Shown one piece after another: positions 44,816 through 53,533 of a DNA stretch of 64,000 bases. The stretch comes from an uncultured Eubacteriales bacterium. GTDB taxonomy: Bacteria; Bacillota; Clostridia; Oscillospirales; Acutalibacteraceae. Where the stretch lies: positions 1 to 64,000 of the forward strand of contig CAKUFK010000003.1 in NCBI GenBank assembly GCA_934647945.1, read 5' to 3'. A program made the position numbers and the translations under genes. The number at the start of each line of letters is the position of its first letter. Within the stretch, counting starts at the first letter, position 1. The notes beneath the pieces are model-generated. The model had not been told where the DNA came from. It did no database searches and was given only the letters and a program-made list of their open reading frames with translations.

Positions 44816-45472
44816 ATGAAAACCGCGCTGTTTATCTATATCCTGTTGGGTGTGCTCTCTATCGTCCCCCTGGTCGCCTTCAACATCCGGAAAATCTGGG
44901 TCAGGCGCCCGCCGGATCCCATCCGGTTCAAACCTGTCCGGTTCGGTGTCATCCTGGTGATCTGCCTGTTCATCGGCACCTTTCTGACCGTCTCTTATCA
45001 GATGACGATGAAAAACCGTTTCGAGATTTTTCTCGAGAGGGTCGCGACGGAGCACAGCCGGGTGCTGGTCGGCGACCAGTCCTGGGACGATTTCAAAGCC
45101 TTTGTCCTGGAAAACGGATCGGACGGGGTTGGAGAAGGTTTGGATGAGATTCCGGAGCCAGCCAGCAGCTGCGATGAGGTCCGGTTCCAGATCAGCAAGG
45201 AATATACCCCGAAATACTGGAATGGAGCCGAAGGCTTCGCGACGGTCGAGGACGTGGAGGACAACAACCCCCGCTATCTGATGTATAAGCTGGCGGCCGG
45301 GGACGAGACGCGGTATTATGCGCTCCGTCTGCGCCGGATCGGAGAGGATTGGGTCATTGAATGGTTTGGTGAGGCCAACGACATCCAGATCAAAAAGATC
45401 AGCATGCCTTCCGAGATCAACGGCAAATGGTTTACCGTGAGGGCGTCCGGAAAAACGGGCTCCGGTGCGTGA
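44816..45472 (+). CDS. Membrane-anchored protein of unknown function
   Basis: A 218-residue protein with two N-terminal hydrophobic segments (about 2-22 and 42-62) and a soluble domain of about 150 residues. That domain contains SCDEVRFQISKEYTPKYWNG and a C-terminal beta-rich region (EDWVIEWFGEANDIQIKK). I recognise no family. AAAGGGGG lies 10 bases before ATG 44816, 13 bases after glnQ, so it is probably the last gene of the importer operon. Confidence 0.6.
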   Translation: MKTALFIYILLGVLSIVPLVAFNIRKIWVRRPPDPIRFKPVRFGVILVICLFIGTFLTVSYQMTMKNRFEIFLERVATEHSRVLVGDQSWDDFKAFVLENGSDGVGEGLDEIPEPASSCDEVRFQISKEYTPKYWNGAEGFATVEDVEDNNPRYLMYKLAAGDETRYYALRLRRIGEDWVIEWFGEANDIQIKKISMPSEINGKWFTVRASGKTGSGA

Positions 45473-45563
45473 GTGGCGGCTCTGCATTCCCTGTGAGCCC
45501 GGGGGCGAAGCTCCCGGCGGCGTTTTTGCTTCCTTATGTGGCTACGAGCTAAAGCGCGGACAA

Positions 45564-45826
45564 ACCGCAACAAAAGTCTGGCCTGTCGGCCACCTTCTTT
45601 CTTCGCACGAAGAAAGAAGGCAAAGACGTGCCAAGGGGGAGCCACTTGGAACACCTGATGCTTTGATTTTTAGGGCCATTGTGGGACTCCACAATGGCGG
45701 TGGCCGGCCCCAAAGCTTGCCGGTGCAGAGAGCCCTTCAGGGGCCGGTCCGGAGTTCTCTTTAGGAAAGCCGGCGGGAGGGCGGACGCCCGAACCCGCCT
45801 ATATACAAAAAAGGGGCTGCGGCCCC
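45564..45826 (+). repeat. Multi-hairpin interspersed repeat, copy 2 (truncated)
   Basis: A 263-base block nearly identical to 46083-46345. It runs from ACCGCAACAAAAG through the perfect CCTTCTTTCTTCG hairpin (45592-45619 region), a GCCATTGTGG/CCACAATGGC hairpin, the GGAAAGCCGGC arm and ends in GGGGCTGCGGCCCC. Left of it (45500-45563) is degraded sequence corresponding to other hairpins of the element. No coding potential beyond chance open frames. Confidence 0.85.
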
Positions 45827-45877
45827 GAGGCTTGGGGTTGCTGCATTTTTTCAGCCCCGCGCCCAACCGGTCCCCGG

Positions 45878-46345
45878 GGGCCTCGGGCCCCCTTGTTCTA
45901 TGAGCGTCGGTTCCAGGAAAAAACGTGATTGCCGGTTTTCCTGAAAAGAAAACCGGCTGACCATCTGGGGTCCGGGGGAACCCCGGTGGCGTTTTTGCAT
46001 CCTTTTTCCGCCGAGGGAAAAAGGATGTGGCCGCGCATTCGATATCCCTTTCAGCCGGATTGCGTTCTTTATGCGCGGACATACCGCAACAAAAGTCTGG
46101 CCTGTCGGCCACCTTCTTTCTTCGCACGAAGAAAGAAGGCAAAGACGTGCCAAGGGGGAGCCACTTGGCACCCCTGATGCTTTGATTTTTAGGGCCATTG
46201 CGGGACTCCACAATGGCGGTGGCCGGCCCCAAAGCTTGCCGGTGTAGAGAGCCCTTCAGGGGCCGGTCCGGAGTCCTTTTTAGGAAAGCCGGCGGGAAGG
46301 CGGACGTCCGAACCCGCCTATATACAAAAAAGGGGCTGCGGCCCC
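45878..46345 (+). repeat. Multi-hairpin interspersed repeat, copy 3 (most complete)
   Basis: A full element in + orientation, opposite to the 12.8-kb copy. Successive hairpins: GGGGGCC/GGCCCCC region (45876-45892), GCCGGTTTTC/GAAAACCGGC (45931-45957), CCGGGG/CCCCGG (45972-45986), CATCCTTTTTCC/GGAAAAAGGATG (45998-46027), ATCC/GGAT (46044-46060), CCTTCTTTCTTCG palindrome (about 46111-46138), then the 263-base block shared with copy 2. Ends near an agtgctcataaa sequence also found at 12.8 kb. It sits between the importer operon and pgsA. Confidence 0.85.
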
Positions 46346-46451
46346 CGGGATTTTAGTGCTCATAAATTCGTGCGTTGCTGTTTAAAGACAGCCTCTATCC
46401 GCCCCGCCCTGTTTTACGGTCTTGAAATTTCTGGGAAAGGCCTGATGATAC

Positions 46452-47054
46452 ATGAATTTGCCCAATCGGCTGACGGTGGCGCGCATACTTCTCGCCCCGG
46501 TGTTTCTTATCCTGCTGATGGTGGATTTCCCCTGCCATTATCTCGCGGCAGGGCTGGTTTTCGGTGCCGCCGCGCTCACCGATCTGTTCGACGGTAAAAT
46601 CGCGCGGGGCCGGGGGCTGGTGACCAATCTCGGCAAATTTCTCGACCCCATCGCGGATAAAATGCTCACAACCGCGGCGTTTCTGGGCTTTTTGGCGGTT
46701 GGAAAGCTGGATGTGTTCGCCGTCATGCTGATCCTCAGCCGGGAATTTATGGTCACTTCGGTACGTCTGATGGCCGCAAAGGGAGATGTGGTGATGGCGG
46801 CAAGCATCTGGGGCAAGGCCAAAACCGTCGCCCAGTTCACGTCGATCCTGGTCATGCTGGTGGCGCTGGAGTTTTCCACCTGGCAAACCGGCATCCTGGC
46901 GGGCGCAGCTTTGCCGGAGATGGTTTTTACGCTGCCGGTTCTTTTCGCTCAGATCCTCATTTGGGTGTCGGTGGCGCTGACCCTGGTGTCGGGATTCCAG
47001 TACGTGTGGGCGGGCCGTCGATATTTTGCCGATGGCAGCCGGGGCGAAAAATAG
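46452..47054 (+). CDS. pgsA: CDP-diacylglycerol--glycerol-3-phosphate 3-phosphatidyltransferase
   Basis: A 200-residue membrane enzyme that makes phosphatidylglycerol phosphate. The CDP-alcohol phosphotransferase motif is exact, D-G-x2-A-R-x8-G-x3-D-x3-D, within DLFDGKIARGRG and LGKFLDPIADKM. The start MNLPNRLTVARI is the usual PgsA N terminus. Six hydrophobic segments are visible. GGGAAAGG lies upstream of the ATG. It follows the repeat array and precedes the T-box leader. Confidence 0.94.
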   Translation: MNLPNRLTVARILLAPVFLILLMVDFPCHYLAAGLVFGAAALTDLFDGKIARGRGLVTNLGKFLDPIADKMLTTAAFLGFLAVGKLDVFAVMLILSREFMVTSVRLMAAKGDVVMAASIWGKAKTVAQFTSILVMLVALEFSTWQTGILAGAALPEMVFTLPVLFAQILIWVSVALTLVSGFQYVWAGRRYFADGSRGEK

Positions 47055-47056
47055 GT

Positions 47057-47085
47057 GTGGACTTTTTCCGAAAGTGGATTATAAT
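47057..47085 (+). promoter_or_regulatory. Promoter of the cysE-cysS T-box leader
   Basis: A consensus TATAAT (47080-47085) with a poor -35 (GTGGAC) 17 bases upstream, just before the T-box element. Confidence 0.6.
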
Positions 47086-47087
47086 GG

Positions 47088-47400
47088 AAACGAGGCCCGG
47101 TTTTCCGGGCGATAAGAAACATGCAACCGGGAGGAAGTAACCGGAGCGTTCCGTGACAGAGAGAAAACGCCGGAGGCTGTGAGCGTTTTTCGCGGAAAAC
47201 CGGTGAAATGCGCCCGCGGCGGGAGTTCCCGCCGGCAGCCGGAGGGAACCGGCGGGAAACTCCCGCCGCAGTATCTCCGGACGGCTGGCCGCCGTTATCC
47301 GGCCGGGCAGATATGCCCAATGAGTGAAACCACGGAGTGGAACCGTGCTGTCCGGCACCTCCGATATGGCGGCCGCGCCATGTCGGGGGTTTTGTTGTTT
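47088..47400 (+). promoter_or_regulatory. T-box leader of cysE-cysS (tRNA-Cys sensing)
   Basis: The T-box segment GGAGTGGAACCGTG (47335-47348) precedes a terminator at 47359-47400 (CCGATATGGCG/CGCCATGTCGG, then GGGTTTTGTTGTTTT). The bulge UGGA would pair with the UCCA end of tRNA-Cys, whose discriminator is U. Upstream is a long Stem I-like region with an AGTAA motif; a UGC at 47209-47211 is a plausible specifier. Uncharged tRNA-Cys should prevent termination and induce cysE and cysS. The exact specifier loop was not folded, so that detail is tentative. Confidence 0.85.
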
Positions 47401-47633
47401 TAGATGGACGGGATGGTATATGACCACCCAAATCCGCAGGGCCGCAGCTCCTTACTGCATGGGGGAGGGGGCGTCCCCGCCGGTTTATGAAAAAGGAAGC
47501 CGGTGGGAGCGTGGTTCCCCGAACCGGTGATCGCATACAAAGGACGGCGGCTCTGGCTCAGCCTTATGAGATTGTCTATCCCAAATGCGGGATTCCGGGC
47601 GGCGGGGCCGCCCAAAGAGAGGGGGCATTTAGC
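47401..47633 (+). other. Leader between T-box and cysE with a degenerate repeat piece
   Basis: No gene. The segment 47418-47530 contains tatgaccaccca, GGCGTCC, CCGGttt...gaagCCGG and GGTTCCCC in the order seen at one end of the multi-hairpin element. It is therefore possibly a decayed copy inside the transcribed leader. Confidence 0.35.
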
Positions 47634-48311
47634 ATGTTTGACCGCATGAAAGAGGATATCGCCTGCATACGGGACCGGGATCCGGCCGCCCGTTCGGCGC
47701 TGGAAGTGATGCTGTTATACAATGGCTATAAGGCGGTGCGGTCCCATCGGCGGGCGAACTGGTGCTATCGGCACAACCTGAAATTCCTGGCCCGCTGGAT
47801 TTCCCAGCGCTGTGTGCGCCGCACCAACATCGAGATCCATCCCGGCGCCACCATCGGCCGGCGGCTGTTCATCGATCACGGTACCGGTGTGGTCATCGGG
47901 GAAACCACCGTCATTGGAGACGACTGCACCATTTATCAGGGAGTAACCTTGGGCGGCACGGGAAAGGATAAGGGCAAGCGGCATCCGACGCTCGGCAATC
48001 ACGTGATGGTGGGCTCCGGCGCCAAAGTGCTCGGGCCTATCGAGATCGGTAACGACGTGCGCATCGCGGCAGGAGCTGTGGTGCTCTCGGATATTCCGGA
48101 CCATTCCACCGCGGTGGGTGTCCCCGCCCGGGTGGTGCGCCGCAATGGTGCCAAAATCGTGGATCTCGACCAGATCCACATACCCGATCCGGTGGCACAG
48201 GAGCTCTGCCGGCTGGAACACCAGCTCGATGTCCTGCGCCGGCAGGTCGGCCGGCTGGAGGGCCGGACCCAGGATAGCCAAAACGAGGAAATCACGGAGG
48301 AAGCGCCATGA
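47634..48311 (+). CDS. cysE: Serine O-acetyltransferase
   Basis: A 225-residue EpsC-type serine acetyltransferase, the first step of cysteine synthesis. The N-terminal helices (DPAARSALEVMLLYNGYKAV) lead to the left-handed hexapeptide repeat domain with NIEIHPGATIGRRLFIDHGT and ETTVIGDDCTIYQGVTLGG. The C-terminal 35 residues form a charged helix. GAGAGGGGG precedes ATG 47634. It overlaps cysS by four bases, so both depend on the T-box. Confidence 0.94.
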   Translation: MFDRMKEDIACIRDRDPAARSALEVMLLYNGYKAVRSHRRANWCYRHNLKFLARWISQRCVRRTNIEIHPGATIGRRLFIDHGTGVVIGETTVIGDDCTIYQGVTLGGTGKDKGKRHPTLGNHVMVGSGAKVLGPIEIGNDVRIAAGAVVLSDIPDHSTAVGVPARVVRRNGAKIVDLDQIHIPDPVAQELCRLEHQLDVLRRQVGRLEGRTQDSQNEEITEEAP

Positions 48312-49702
48312 AAATCTACAACACCATGACCCGTCAGAAGGAAGAACTCGTCCCCCTGGAACCCGGCGTAGTCAAAATCTACGCCTGCGGCCCCACGGTC
48401 TACAACTTCATCCATATCGGCAACGCCCGCCCCCTGTGTGTGTTCGATGTTCTGCGCCGCTATCTGGAATGGCGGGGGTATGAGGTGCGCTTCGTCCAGA
48501 ATTTCACCGATATCGACGACAAAATCATCCGGCGCGCCAATGAAGAGGGCGTTTCCTACGATGTGATCGCACAGCGGTATATTGAGGAGTTCTGGAAGGA
48601 CGCTAAGGGCCTGGGGGTCCGGGAGGCCACAATCCACCCCAAGGCCACCGAAAACATGGAGGAGATCCTGTCGCTGATCGGGGGCCTGGTCGAAAAGGGC
48701 TACGCCTACCGGGCCGCGAATGGGGATGTCTATTTCCGCACACGGAAAGACGAGCATTACGGCAAGCTCTCCCATCAGCCTATCGACGATCTGGAATCGG
48801 GCGCCCGCATCGGGATTGGGGAGGAAAAGGAGGACGCCCTGGATTTCGCCCTGTGGAAGGCGGCGAAGCCGGGCGAGCCGTCCTGGCCCTCTCCCTGGGG
48901 GGAGGGCCGGCCGGGCTGGCATATCGAGTGCTCGGCCATGGCCAGACGGTATCTCGGTGAAACCATCGATATCCACTGCGGCGGCCAGGATCTGATTTTC
49001 CCCCATCATGAAAACGAGGTTGCCCAGAGCGAATGCTGCAACGGCGTCCCTTTTGCCCGGTATTGGATGCACAATGGGTATATCAACGTCGACAATAAGA
49101 AGATGTCCAAATCCCTCGGCAACTTCTTCACTGTCCGGGATGTGGCGGAGCAAATGGGATATGAGCCGATCCGGTTCTTCCTGATTTCTTCCTCCTACCG
49201 CAGTCCCATCAACTACAACGCCGAGATCATCGGCCAGGGCAAGGCGGCGCTCGACCGGCTCTATACCTGCCGCAGCGCCCTCGATGACGCGGAAGCGTCC
49301 GCGCCGGAGGGGGCTGCCGACGCGGCCTTTGCCGCCAAATGCGGGGAACGGCGGGAACAGTTTATCGCCGCGATGGACGACGACCTCAACACCGCCGACG
49401 CCATCGCCGCCCTGTTCGAGCTGACCAAGGACATCAACGTCCTCATTGCCTCCGGCGGGCCCTCCAAAGGCACCTGCCGGGCTGCACGAACCTTGTTCGG
49501 CGAGCTGTGCGGGGTGCTGGGGCTCCTTTACGATCGCAAGGAGGAGGAACTCGACGCCGAAATCGAGGCTTTGATCGCGGCCCGTACCGCGGCGCGCCAA
49601 AACAAGAATTGGGCCGAGGCGGACCGGATCCGGGACGAACTGAAGGCGCGGAAAATCGTGCTGGAGGATACCCCGCAGGGGGTCAAGTGGCATAAAGCGT
49701 AA
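48308..49702 (+). CDS. cysS: Cysteinyl-tRNA synthetase
   Basis: A 464-residue class Ia synthetase charging tRNA-Cys. Motifs: YACGPTVYNFIHIGNAR (zinc Cys and HIGH as HIGN), DIDDKII, GWHIECSAM, GGQDLIFPHHENE (zinc ligands) and KKMSKSLGNF (KMSKS). The C-terminal anticodon domain is complete (NWAEADRIRDEL). ATG overlaps the cysE stop (ATGA). The cysE-cysS order behind a T-box is common in Firmicutes. Confidence 0.96.
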   Translation: MKIYNTMTRQKEELVPLEPGVVKIYACGPTVYNFIHIGNARPLCVFDVLRRYLEWRGYEVRFVQNFTDIDDKIIRRANEEGVSYDVIAQRYIEEFWKDAKGLGVREATIHPKATENMEEILSLIGGLVEKGYAYRAANGDVYFRTRKDEHYGKLSHQPIDDLESGARIGIGEEKEDALDFALWKAAKPGEPSWPSPWGEGRPGWHIECSAMARRYLGETIDIHCGGQDLIFPHHENEVAQSECCNGVPFARYWMHNGYINVDNKKMSKSLGNFFTVRDVAEQMGYEPIRFFLISSSYRSPINYNAEIIGQGKAALDRLYTCRSALDDAEASAPEGAADAAFAAKCGERREQFIAAMDDDLNTADAIAALFELTKDINVLIASGGPSKGTCRAARTLFGELCGVLGLLYDRKEEELDAEIEALIAARTAARQNKNWAEADRIRDELKARKIVLEDTPQGVKWHKA

Positions 49703-49778
49703 GAAGGGGCGCGCGGCCGGTTCGGGATCTCCCCGGACTGCCGCCGCCTTGTTTTACGTTTATAAGGGAGGATAGAGG

Positions 49779-50261
49779 ATGTCGGATATTTTATTCAAAA
49801 CGGAGGGATATGTGTTTTCTTACCGTGTGGCCGGTATCTGTATAAAGCACGGCCGGGTTCTCCTTCAAAAGCCGGCGAATGACGACGGCTTTGCCTTTCC
49901 CGGGGGCCATGTCGCCTTTGGCGAAACAAATGAGGAAACCCTGATACGCGAATTCCGTGAGGAAATCGGCGCGGAGATATCGGTCGGCGAGCTGAAATGG
50001 GTGGGGGAACTCTTTTTTAGGTGGGGTGACGTGCCCTGCCATCAGATCTGCCTGTATTACCTAGTAGCGATTGAAGACGAAGAGACATCGCAGGATGACG
50101 TATTTATGGGCCAAGAACATCTCGAGGAAAGACCGTTTGAGATGGAATTTCATTGGGTTCCACTTGACATCGTGCATGATATCGCCCTCTATCCGTCCAA
50201 TATCGCACAGTTTCTCGGCCGTCTTGGGGAACCCGTAAAGCATTTTATCTATCGGGAATGA
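49779..50261 (+). CDS. Nudix hydrolase
   Basis: A 160-residue Nudix protein. The Nudix box reads GGHVAFGETNEETLIREF followed by REEIGAEI, matching Gx5Ex7REuxEExGu. It will cleave a nucleoside diphosphate derivative; the specific substrate cannot be predicted. GGGAGGA precedes the ATG. It is 76 bases after cysS and may have separate transcription. GC content is a little lower than that of cysS. Confidence 0.9.
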   Translation: MSDILFKTEGYVFSYRVAGICIKHGRVLLQKPANDDGFAFPGGHVAFGETNEETLIREFREEIGAEISVGELKWVGELFFRWGDVPCHQICLYYLVAIEDEETSQDDVFMGQEHLEERPFEMEFHWVPLDIVHDIALYPSNIAQFLGRLGEPVKHFIYRE

Positions 50262-50272
50262 CGGCTCAGGGA

Positions 50273-50301
50273 TTGCAAACCGCTCGGTTTTTCTCTATAC
50301 T
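50273..50301 (+). promoter_or_regulatory. Promoter of the 193-residue membrane protein gene
   Basis: TTGCAA (50273-50278), 17-base spacer and TATACT (50296-50301). Confidence 0.7.
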
Positions 50302-50388
50302 TAAAAAAGGACCGTTTTTTGATGAGCCAAAACAGGACAGGTTGCATCCGGATTTTCCGGGCGCGCCTCGAAAGGATGGACGATCTGT

Positions 50389-50970
50389 ATGAACATATCG
50401 CGTTTCGCCAAATCCATCGCGTATCTGGCCGCCGCGGCGCTGCTGCTGCTCCTGTCGGTCATTTTTCAGGTGGGGATGCATAGTGAGGGCGGCCCTGAGG
50501 CAAGCTATTTCCGATCCAATACGTTTTTGTTCGTTGTGGCGATCGGCTGCATCGGCACCGGTGTATATTCGTATATCGGCTATGTCCGCCGCCATCGGGA
50601 GCACGCGCTCGATTCGCTGTTCCTGCTGCTGGTCGGGCTGGCCGTCCTGATCGCCTCCATCCTGGTTTTTCTCAATTTCGGCGGGCTGGCCGGCACCTTT
50701 GACAAGGCGGGGTATACGGCCGTCAATATCAACATCGTCGCGCTCACGCTCCTGCCCATCCCCTTTCTCATACGCGGCCTGGTCCTGGCCTTTTCCACCC
50801 GGGAGGTCAGCCGCGCCCGCCGCCTCTCCGTGCAGCTCGCCGCCCTGCTGGTCACCGCCGGTTTCCTCCTTTCCCTTGCCATGGGCGGAATGATGCGCAC
50901 GATGCGGTATGATCCCTCGTCTGTATCCGACGGATATGGGGAGAGCAGCGAGGAGGAATTTTGGGTTTAA
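50389..50970 (+). CDS. Four-helix membrane protein of unknown function
   Basis: A 193-residue protein with five hydrophobic segments at about 8-28, 45-65, 78-98, 112-132 and 145-168, linked by short basic loops (VRRHREH, STREVSRARR). An acidic tail (GESSEEEFWV) ends the protein. No family is recognised. It starts 127 bases after the Nudix gene, from its own promoter. Confidence 0.6.
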   Translation: MNISRFAKSIAYLAAAALLLLLSVIFQVGMHSEGGPEASYFRSNTFLFVVAIGCIGTGVYSYIGYVRRHREHALDSLFLLLVGLAVLIASILVFLNFGGLAGTFDKAGYTAVNINIVALTLLPIPFLIRGLVLAFSTREVSRARRLSVQLAALLVTAGFLLSLAMGGMMRTMRYDPSSVSDGYGESSEEEFWV

Positions 50971-51003
50971 AAGGGTCGACAGACATTGGCGCAAAAAAAG
51001 CAC

Positions 51004-51032
51004 TTGAAATCTATACAAAATTGGTATATTAT
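51004..51032 (+). promoter_or_regulatory. Promoter of copZ-copA
   Basis: TTGAAA (51004-51009) and TATTAT (51027-51032) with 17 bases between; TATATT two bases earlier is an alternative -10. Confidence 0.6.
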
Positions 51033-51084
51033 GGACGTGAACCAAGAGCCCTGTATAGACGGGCAGGAAAGGACGGGAACCGCC

Positions 51085-51306
51085 ATGTTTGATAAAGTGG
51101 AACAAATGGCCCTGAAAATTGAAGGGATGACCTGCGGGCACTGCCAGAAGCGGGTGGAGGAGGCCCTGAAGGCCGTAAAAGGCGTTAAGGGGGTCCAGGT
51201 CAGCCTGGTGGGGAAAACGGCGGAGATCCGTTACGCGGCCGGAAAAACCGACCGGCAGGCCTTGGTGAAGGCCGTGACCGATGCCGGCTATACGGTGACG
51301 GACTGA
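51085..51306 (+). CDS. copZ: Heavy-metal-associated copper chaperone
   Basis: A 73-residue HMA-domain protein with the metal site GMTCGHC near residues 14-20 and the second half KGVQVSLVGKTAEIRY. It should carry Cu(I) to the P-type ATPase encoded 22 bases downstream. AGGAAAGGA lies about 11 bases before ATG 51085; the frame extends upstream past the promoter and that part is not translated. No copper repressor (CsoR or CopY) is adjacent. Confidence 0.88.
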   Translation: MFDKVEQMALKIEGMTCGHCQKRVEEALKAVKGVKGVQVSLVGKTAEIRYAAGKTDRQALVKAVTDAGYTVTD

Positions 51307-51328
51307 ATCGGTGGGGAAGGATCGCGAT

Positions 51329-53497
51329 ATGGAAGACAAGCGGGATACCGGTGAGATCGAGCTGCAGATCGGCGGGATGACCTGCGTGCGGTGCGCGTCC
51401 GCGGTGGAACATGCCCTCAAAGGGGTGCCGGGCGTGGCCGGGGCCGAGGTCAGCTACGCCAATCAGCGGGCCAGGGTGACGCTTGCCGGCGAAGGCGCTG
51501 AACGACGTGCCATCGAGAAGGCGGTGAGGGCCGCCGGCTACTCCGTGGTGGAGGACAAGGCGGCTTTCCGTCAGCGGGAAATGCGGCGGCTGACGGGAAT
51601 GGTCATCGTTTCGGCGGTGCTGTCCCTGCCCTTCCTGCTCATGATGGTGCTGATGTTCGCCGCGCCGCACGCGCATCTGACCCATCTGCTGCACACCGGC
51701 TGGTGGCAGCTCGTCGTCTCCACGCCGGTGCAGTTCATCATCGGCTGGCGGTTTTATAAAGGCGCGTTCCTGTCCCTGATGAACCGCAGCCCCAACATGG
51801 ACGTGCTCGTCGCCCTGGGAACCACGGCGGCGTGGGGATACAGCACCTATAACGTTTTGACGGGCGGTACCCATCTGTATTTTGAAAGCGCGGTGATCAT
51901 CATCACCCTGATCCTGCTCGGCAAGCTGCTGGAGACCCGGGCGAGGGGCAAAACCTCGGCCGCCATTGAGATGCTGATGAACCTGCAGCCCAAAACCGCC
52001 ACCGTGCTGCGGGACGGCCGGGAAGAGGTCATTGCCGCGGCCGATATCCGGAAGGACGACCGGGTGCTGGTCCACCCGGGTGAGAGTATCTCTGTCGACG
52101 GAGTGGTCGAGGACGGCCGTTCCGCGGTGGACGAATCCATGCTCACGGGGGAAAGCATGCCTGTGGAGAAGGAAGCCGGCGCGCAGGTGTTCGGCGGGAC
52201 GGTCAACGGGACAGGCTCTATGACCGTACGGGCGACCGGCGTGGGGCGGGATACCGTCCTGTCCGGCATTATCAAGCTGGTCGAAGAAGCGCAGTCCTCG
52301 AAAGCGCCGATCCAAAAACTCGCCGACAGGGTATCGGCCGTCTTTGTGCCTGCCGTCATCGTCATCGCGCTGCTAACCTTTGGCCTGACCTTTTGGCTGA
52401 TGGGCTCGGTGGAGACGGCGATCACCCGCGCGGTGGCGGTGCTGGTCATCGCCTGCCCGTGTTCGCTGGGGCTGGCCACCCCCACCGCTCTGATGGTCGG
52501 GACCGGCCGGGCCGCGACCATGGGAGTGCTCATCAAAAGCGCCGACGCGCTCGAAACCGCCTGCAAAATCGGGGTGGTCATCTTTGATAAGACCGGCACC
52601 ATCACCGAGGGGAAACCCGCAGTGACCGATATCGAAACCTTCGGTTCCTTGGACCGGGATACCCTGCTCCGCCTGGCTGCGGCCGCCGAATCGCGGTCGG
52701 AGCATCCGGTTGCCCGGGCTGTGACGGAGAGCGTTAAGGGTGGTGTCCTGGAAGAGCTGCCTCAGCCCGAGTCCTTTGAGTCCCTGACCGGACGGGGCAT
52801 CGCCGCCCGGGTGGAGGGGCGCGATCTGCTCATCGGTTCCCGGCGGCTGATGGAGGAAAAAGGGATCCCCTTCGCCTTTTCCCCCGAATCATGGGAACAG
52901 CAGGGCAAGACCGTCCTGTTCATCGCGGTGGACCATGAGGCGGCGGGAGCCGCCGCCGTGGCCGATCCGGTCCGGAAAAGCTCGGCCCCGGCACTGAAGG
53001 ACCTGCACCGGCTCGGCATCCGCGCCAAAATGGTCACCGGAGACAACCGCCGGACGGCGGAGGCCATCGCGGCCCAGGTCGGCGTAGACGAGGTGGTGGC
53101 CGAGGTGCTGCCGGAAGGAAAGGTCGAAGCAGTCGAACAGGAAAAGCAAAAGGGCCTGACCGTGGCCATGGCGGGGGATGGTATCAATGACGCGCCGGCC
53201 CTGGCTGCCGCCGATGTGGGGTTTGCCATGGGCAGCGGCACCGACATCGCTATGGAGTCGGGGGACGTCGTGCTGGTAGGCTCCGGTGTCGTCCCCCTGG
53301 TGTCTGCGATCAAATTGTCCCGGGCTACGATGCGCAAAATCCGGCAAAATCTGTTCTGGGCCTTTTTCTACAACTGCATCGGGATCCCGGTCGCGGCGCT
53401 CGGTTTCCTGAATCCGATCGTCGCCGGAGCGGCCATGGCGTTCAGCTCGGTATCGGTGGTGACCAACTCCATGCTGCTCAAAAAATCCAGGCTGTGA
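51329..53497 (+). CDS. copA: Copper-exporting P1B-type ATPase
   Basis: A 722-residue Cu(I) exporter with a single N-terminal HMA domain (GMTCVRC) and eight membrane helices. Conserved motifs: metal-binding CPC in IACPCSLGLATPTA, TGES actuator, phosphorylation site DKTGTITEGKP, SEHPVARAV, TGDNRRTAE, GDGINDAPAL. The C-terminal MAFSSVSVV stretch carries the MxxSS pattern of copper pumps. GGGGAAGGA precedes ATG 51329 at eight bases; GTG 51311 overlaps that site. It forms an operon with copZ and possibly the flavoprotein and thioredoxin genes that follow. Confidence 0.95.
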   Translation: MEDKRDTGEIELQIGGMTCVRCASAVEHALKGVPGVAGAEVSYANQRARVTLAGEGAERRAIEKAVRAAGYSVVEDKAAFRQREMRRLTGMVIVSAVLSLPFLLMMVLMFAAPHAHLTHLLHTGWWQLVVSTPVQFIIGWRFYKGAFLSLMNRSPNMDVLVALGTTAAWGYSTYNVLTGGTHLYFESAVIIITLILLGKLLETRARGKTSAAIEMLMNLQPKTATVLRDGREEVIAAADIRKDDRVLVHPGESISVDGVVEDGRSAVDESMLTGESMPVEKEAGAQVFGGTVNGTGSMTVRATGVGRDTVLSGIIKLVEEAQSSKAPIQKLADRVSAVFVPAVIVIALLTFGLTFWLMGSVETAITRAVAVLVIACPCSLGLATPTALMVGTGRAATMGVLIKSADALETACKIGVVIFDKTGTITEGKPAVTDIETFGSLDRDTLLRLAAAAESRSEHPVARAVTESVKGGVLEELPQPESFESLTGRGIAARVEGRDLLIGSRRLMEEKGIPFAFSPESWEQQGKTVLFIAVDHEAAGAAAVADPVRKSSAPALKDLHRLGIRAKMVTGDNRRTAEAIAAQVGVDEVVAEVLPEGKVEAVEQEKQKGLTVAMAGDGINDAPALAAADVGFAMGSGTDIAMESGDVVLVGSGVVPLVSAIKLSRATMRKIRQNLFWAFFYNCIGIPVAALGFLNPIVAGAAMAFSSVSVVTNSMLLKKSRL

Positions 53498-53533
53498 GCG
53501 TTGCTCCGGCCCCTACATAGGAAGTGAACGCGC

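Noticed and set aside
45549..46232. 227-codon open frame on the minus strand
   Set aside because: It spans both tandem repeat blocks and even repeats its own sequence; it is a translation of the repeat rather than a gene.
47999..49693. 564-codon open frame on the minus strand
   Set aside because: It lies antisense to cysE and cysS, both of which have full protein motifs.
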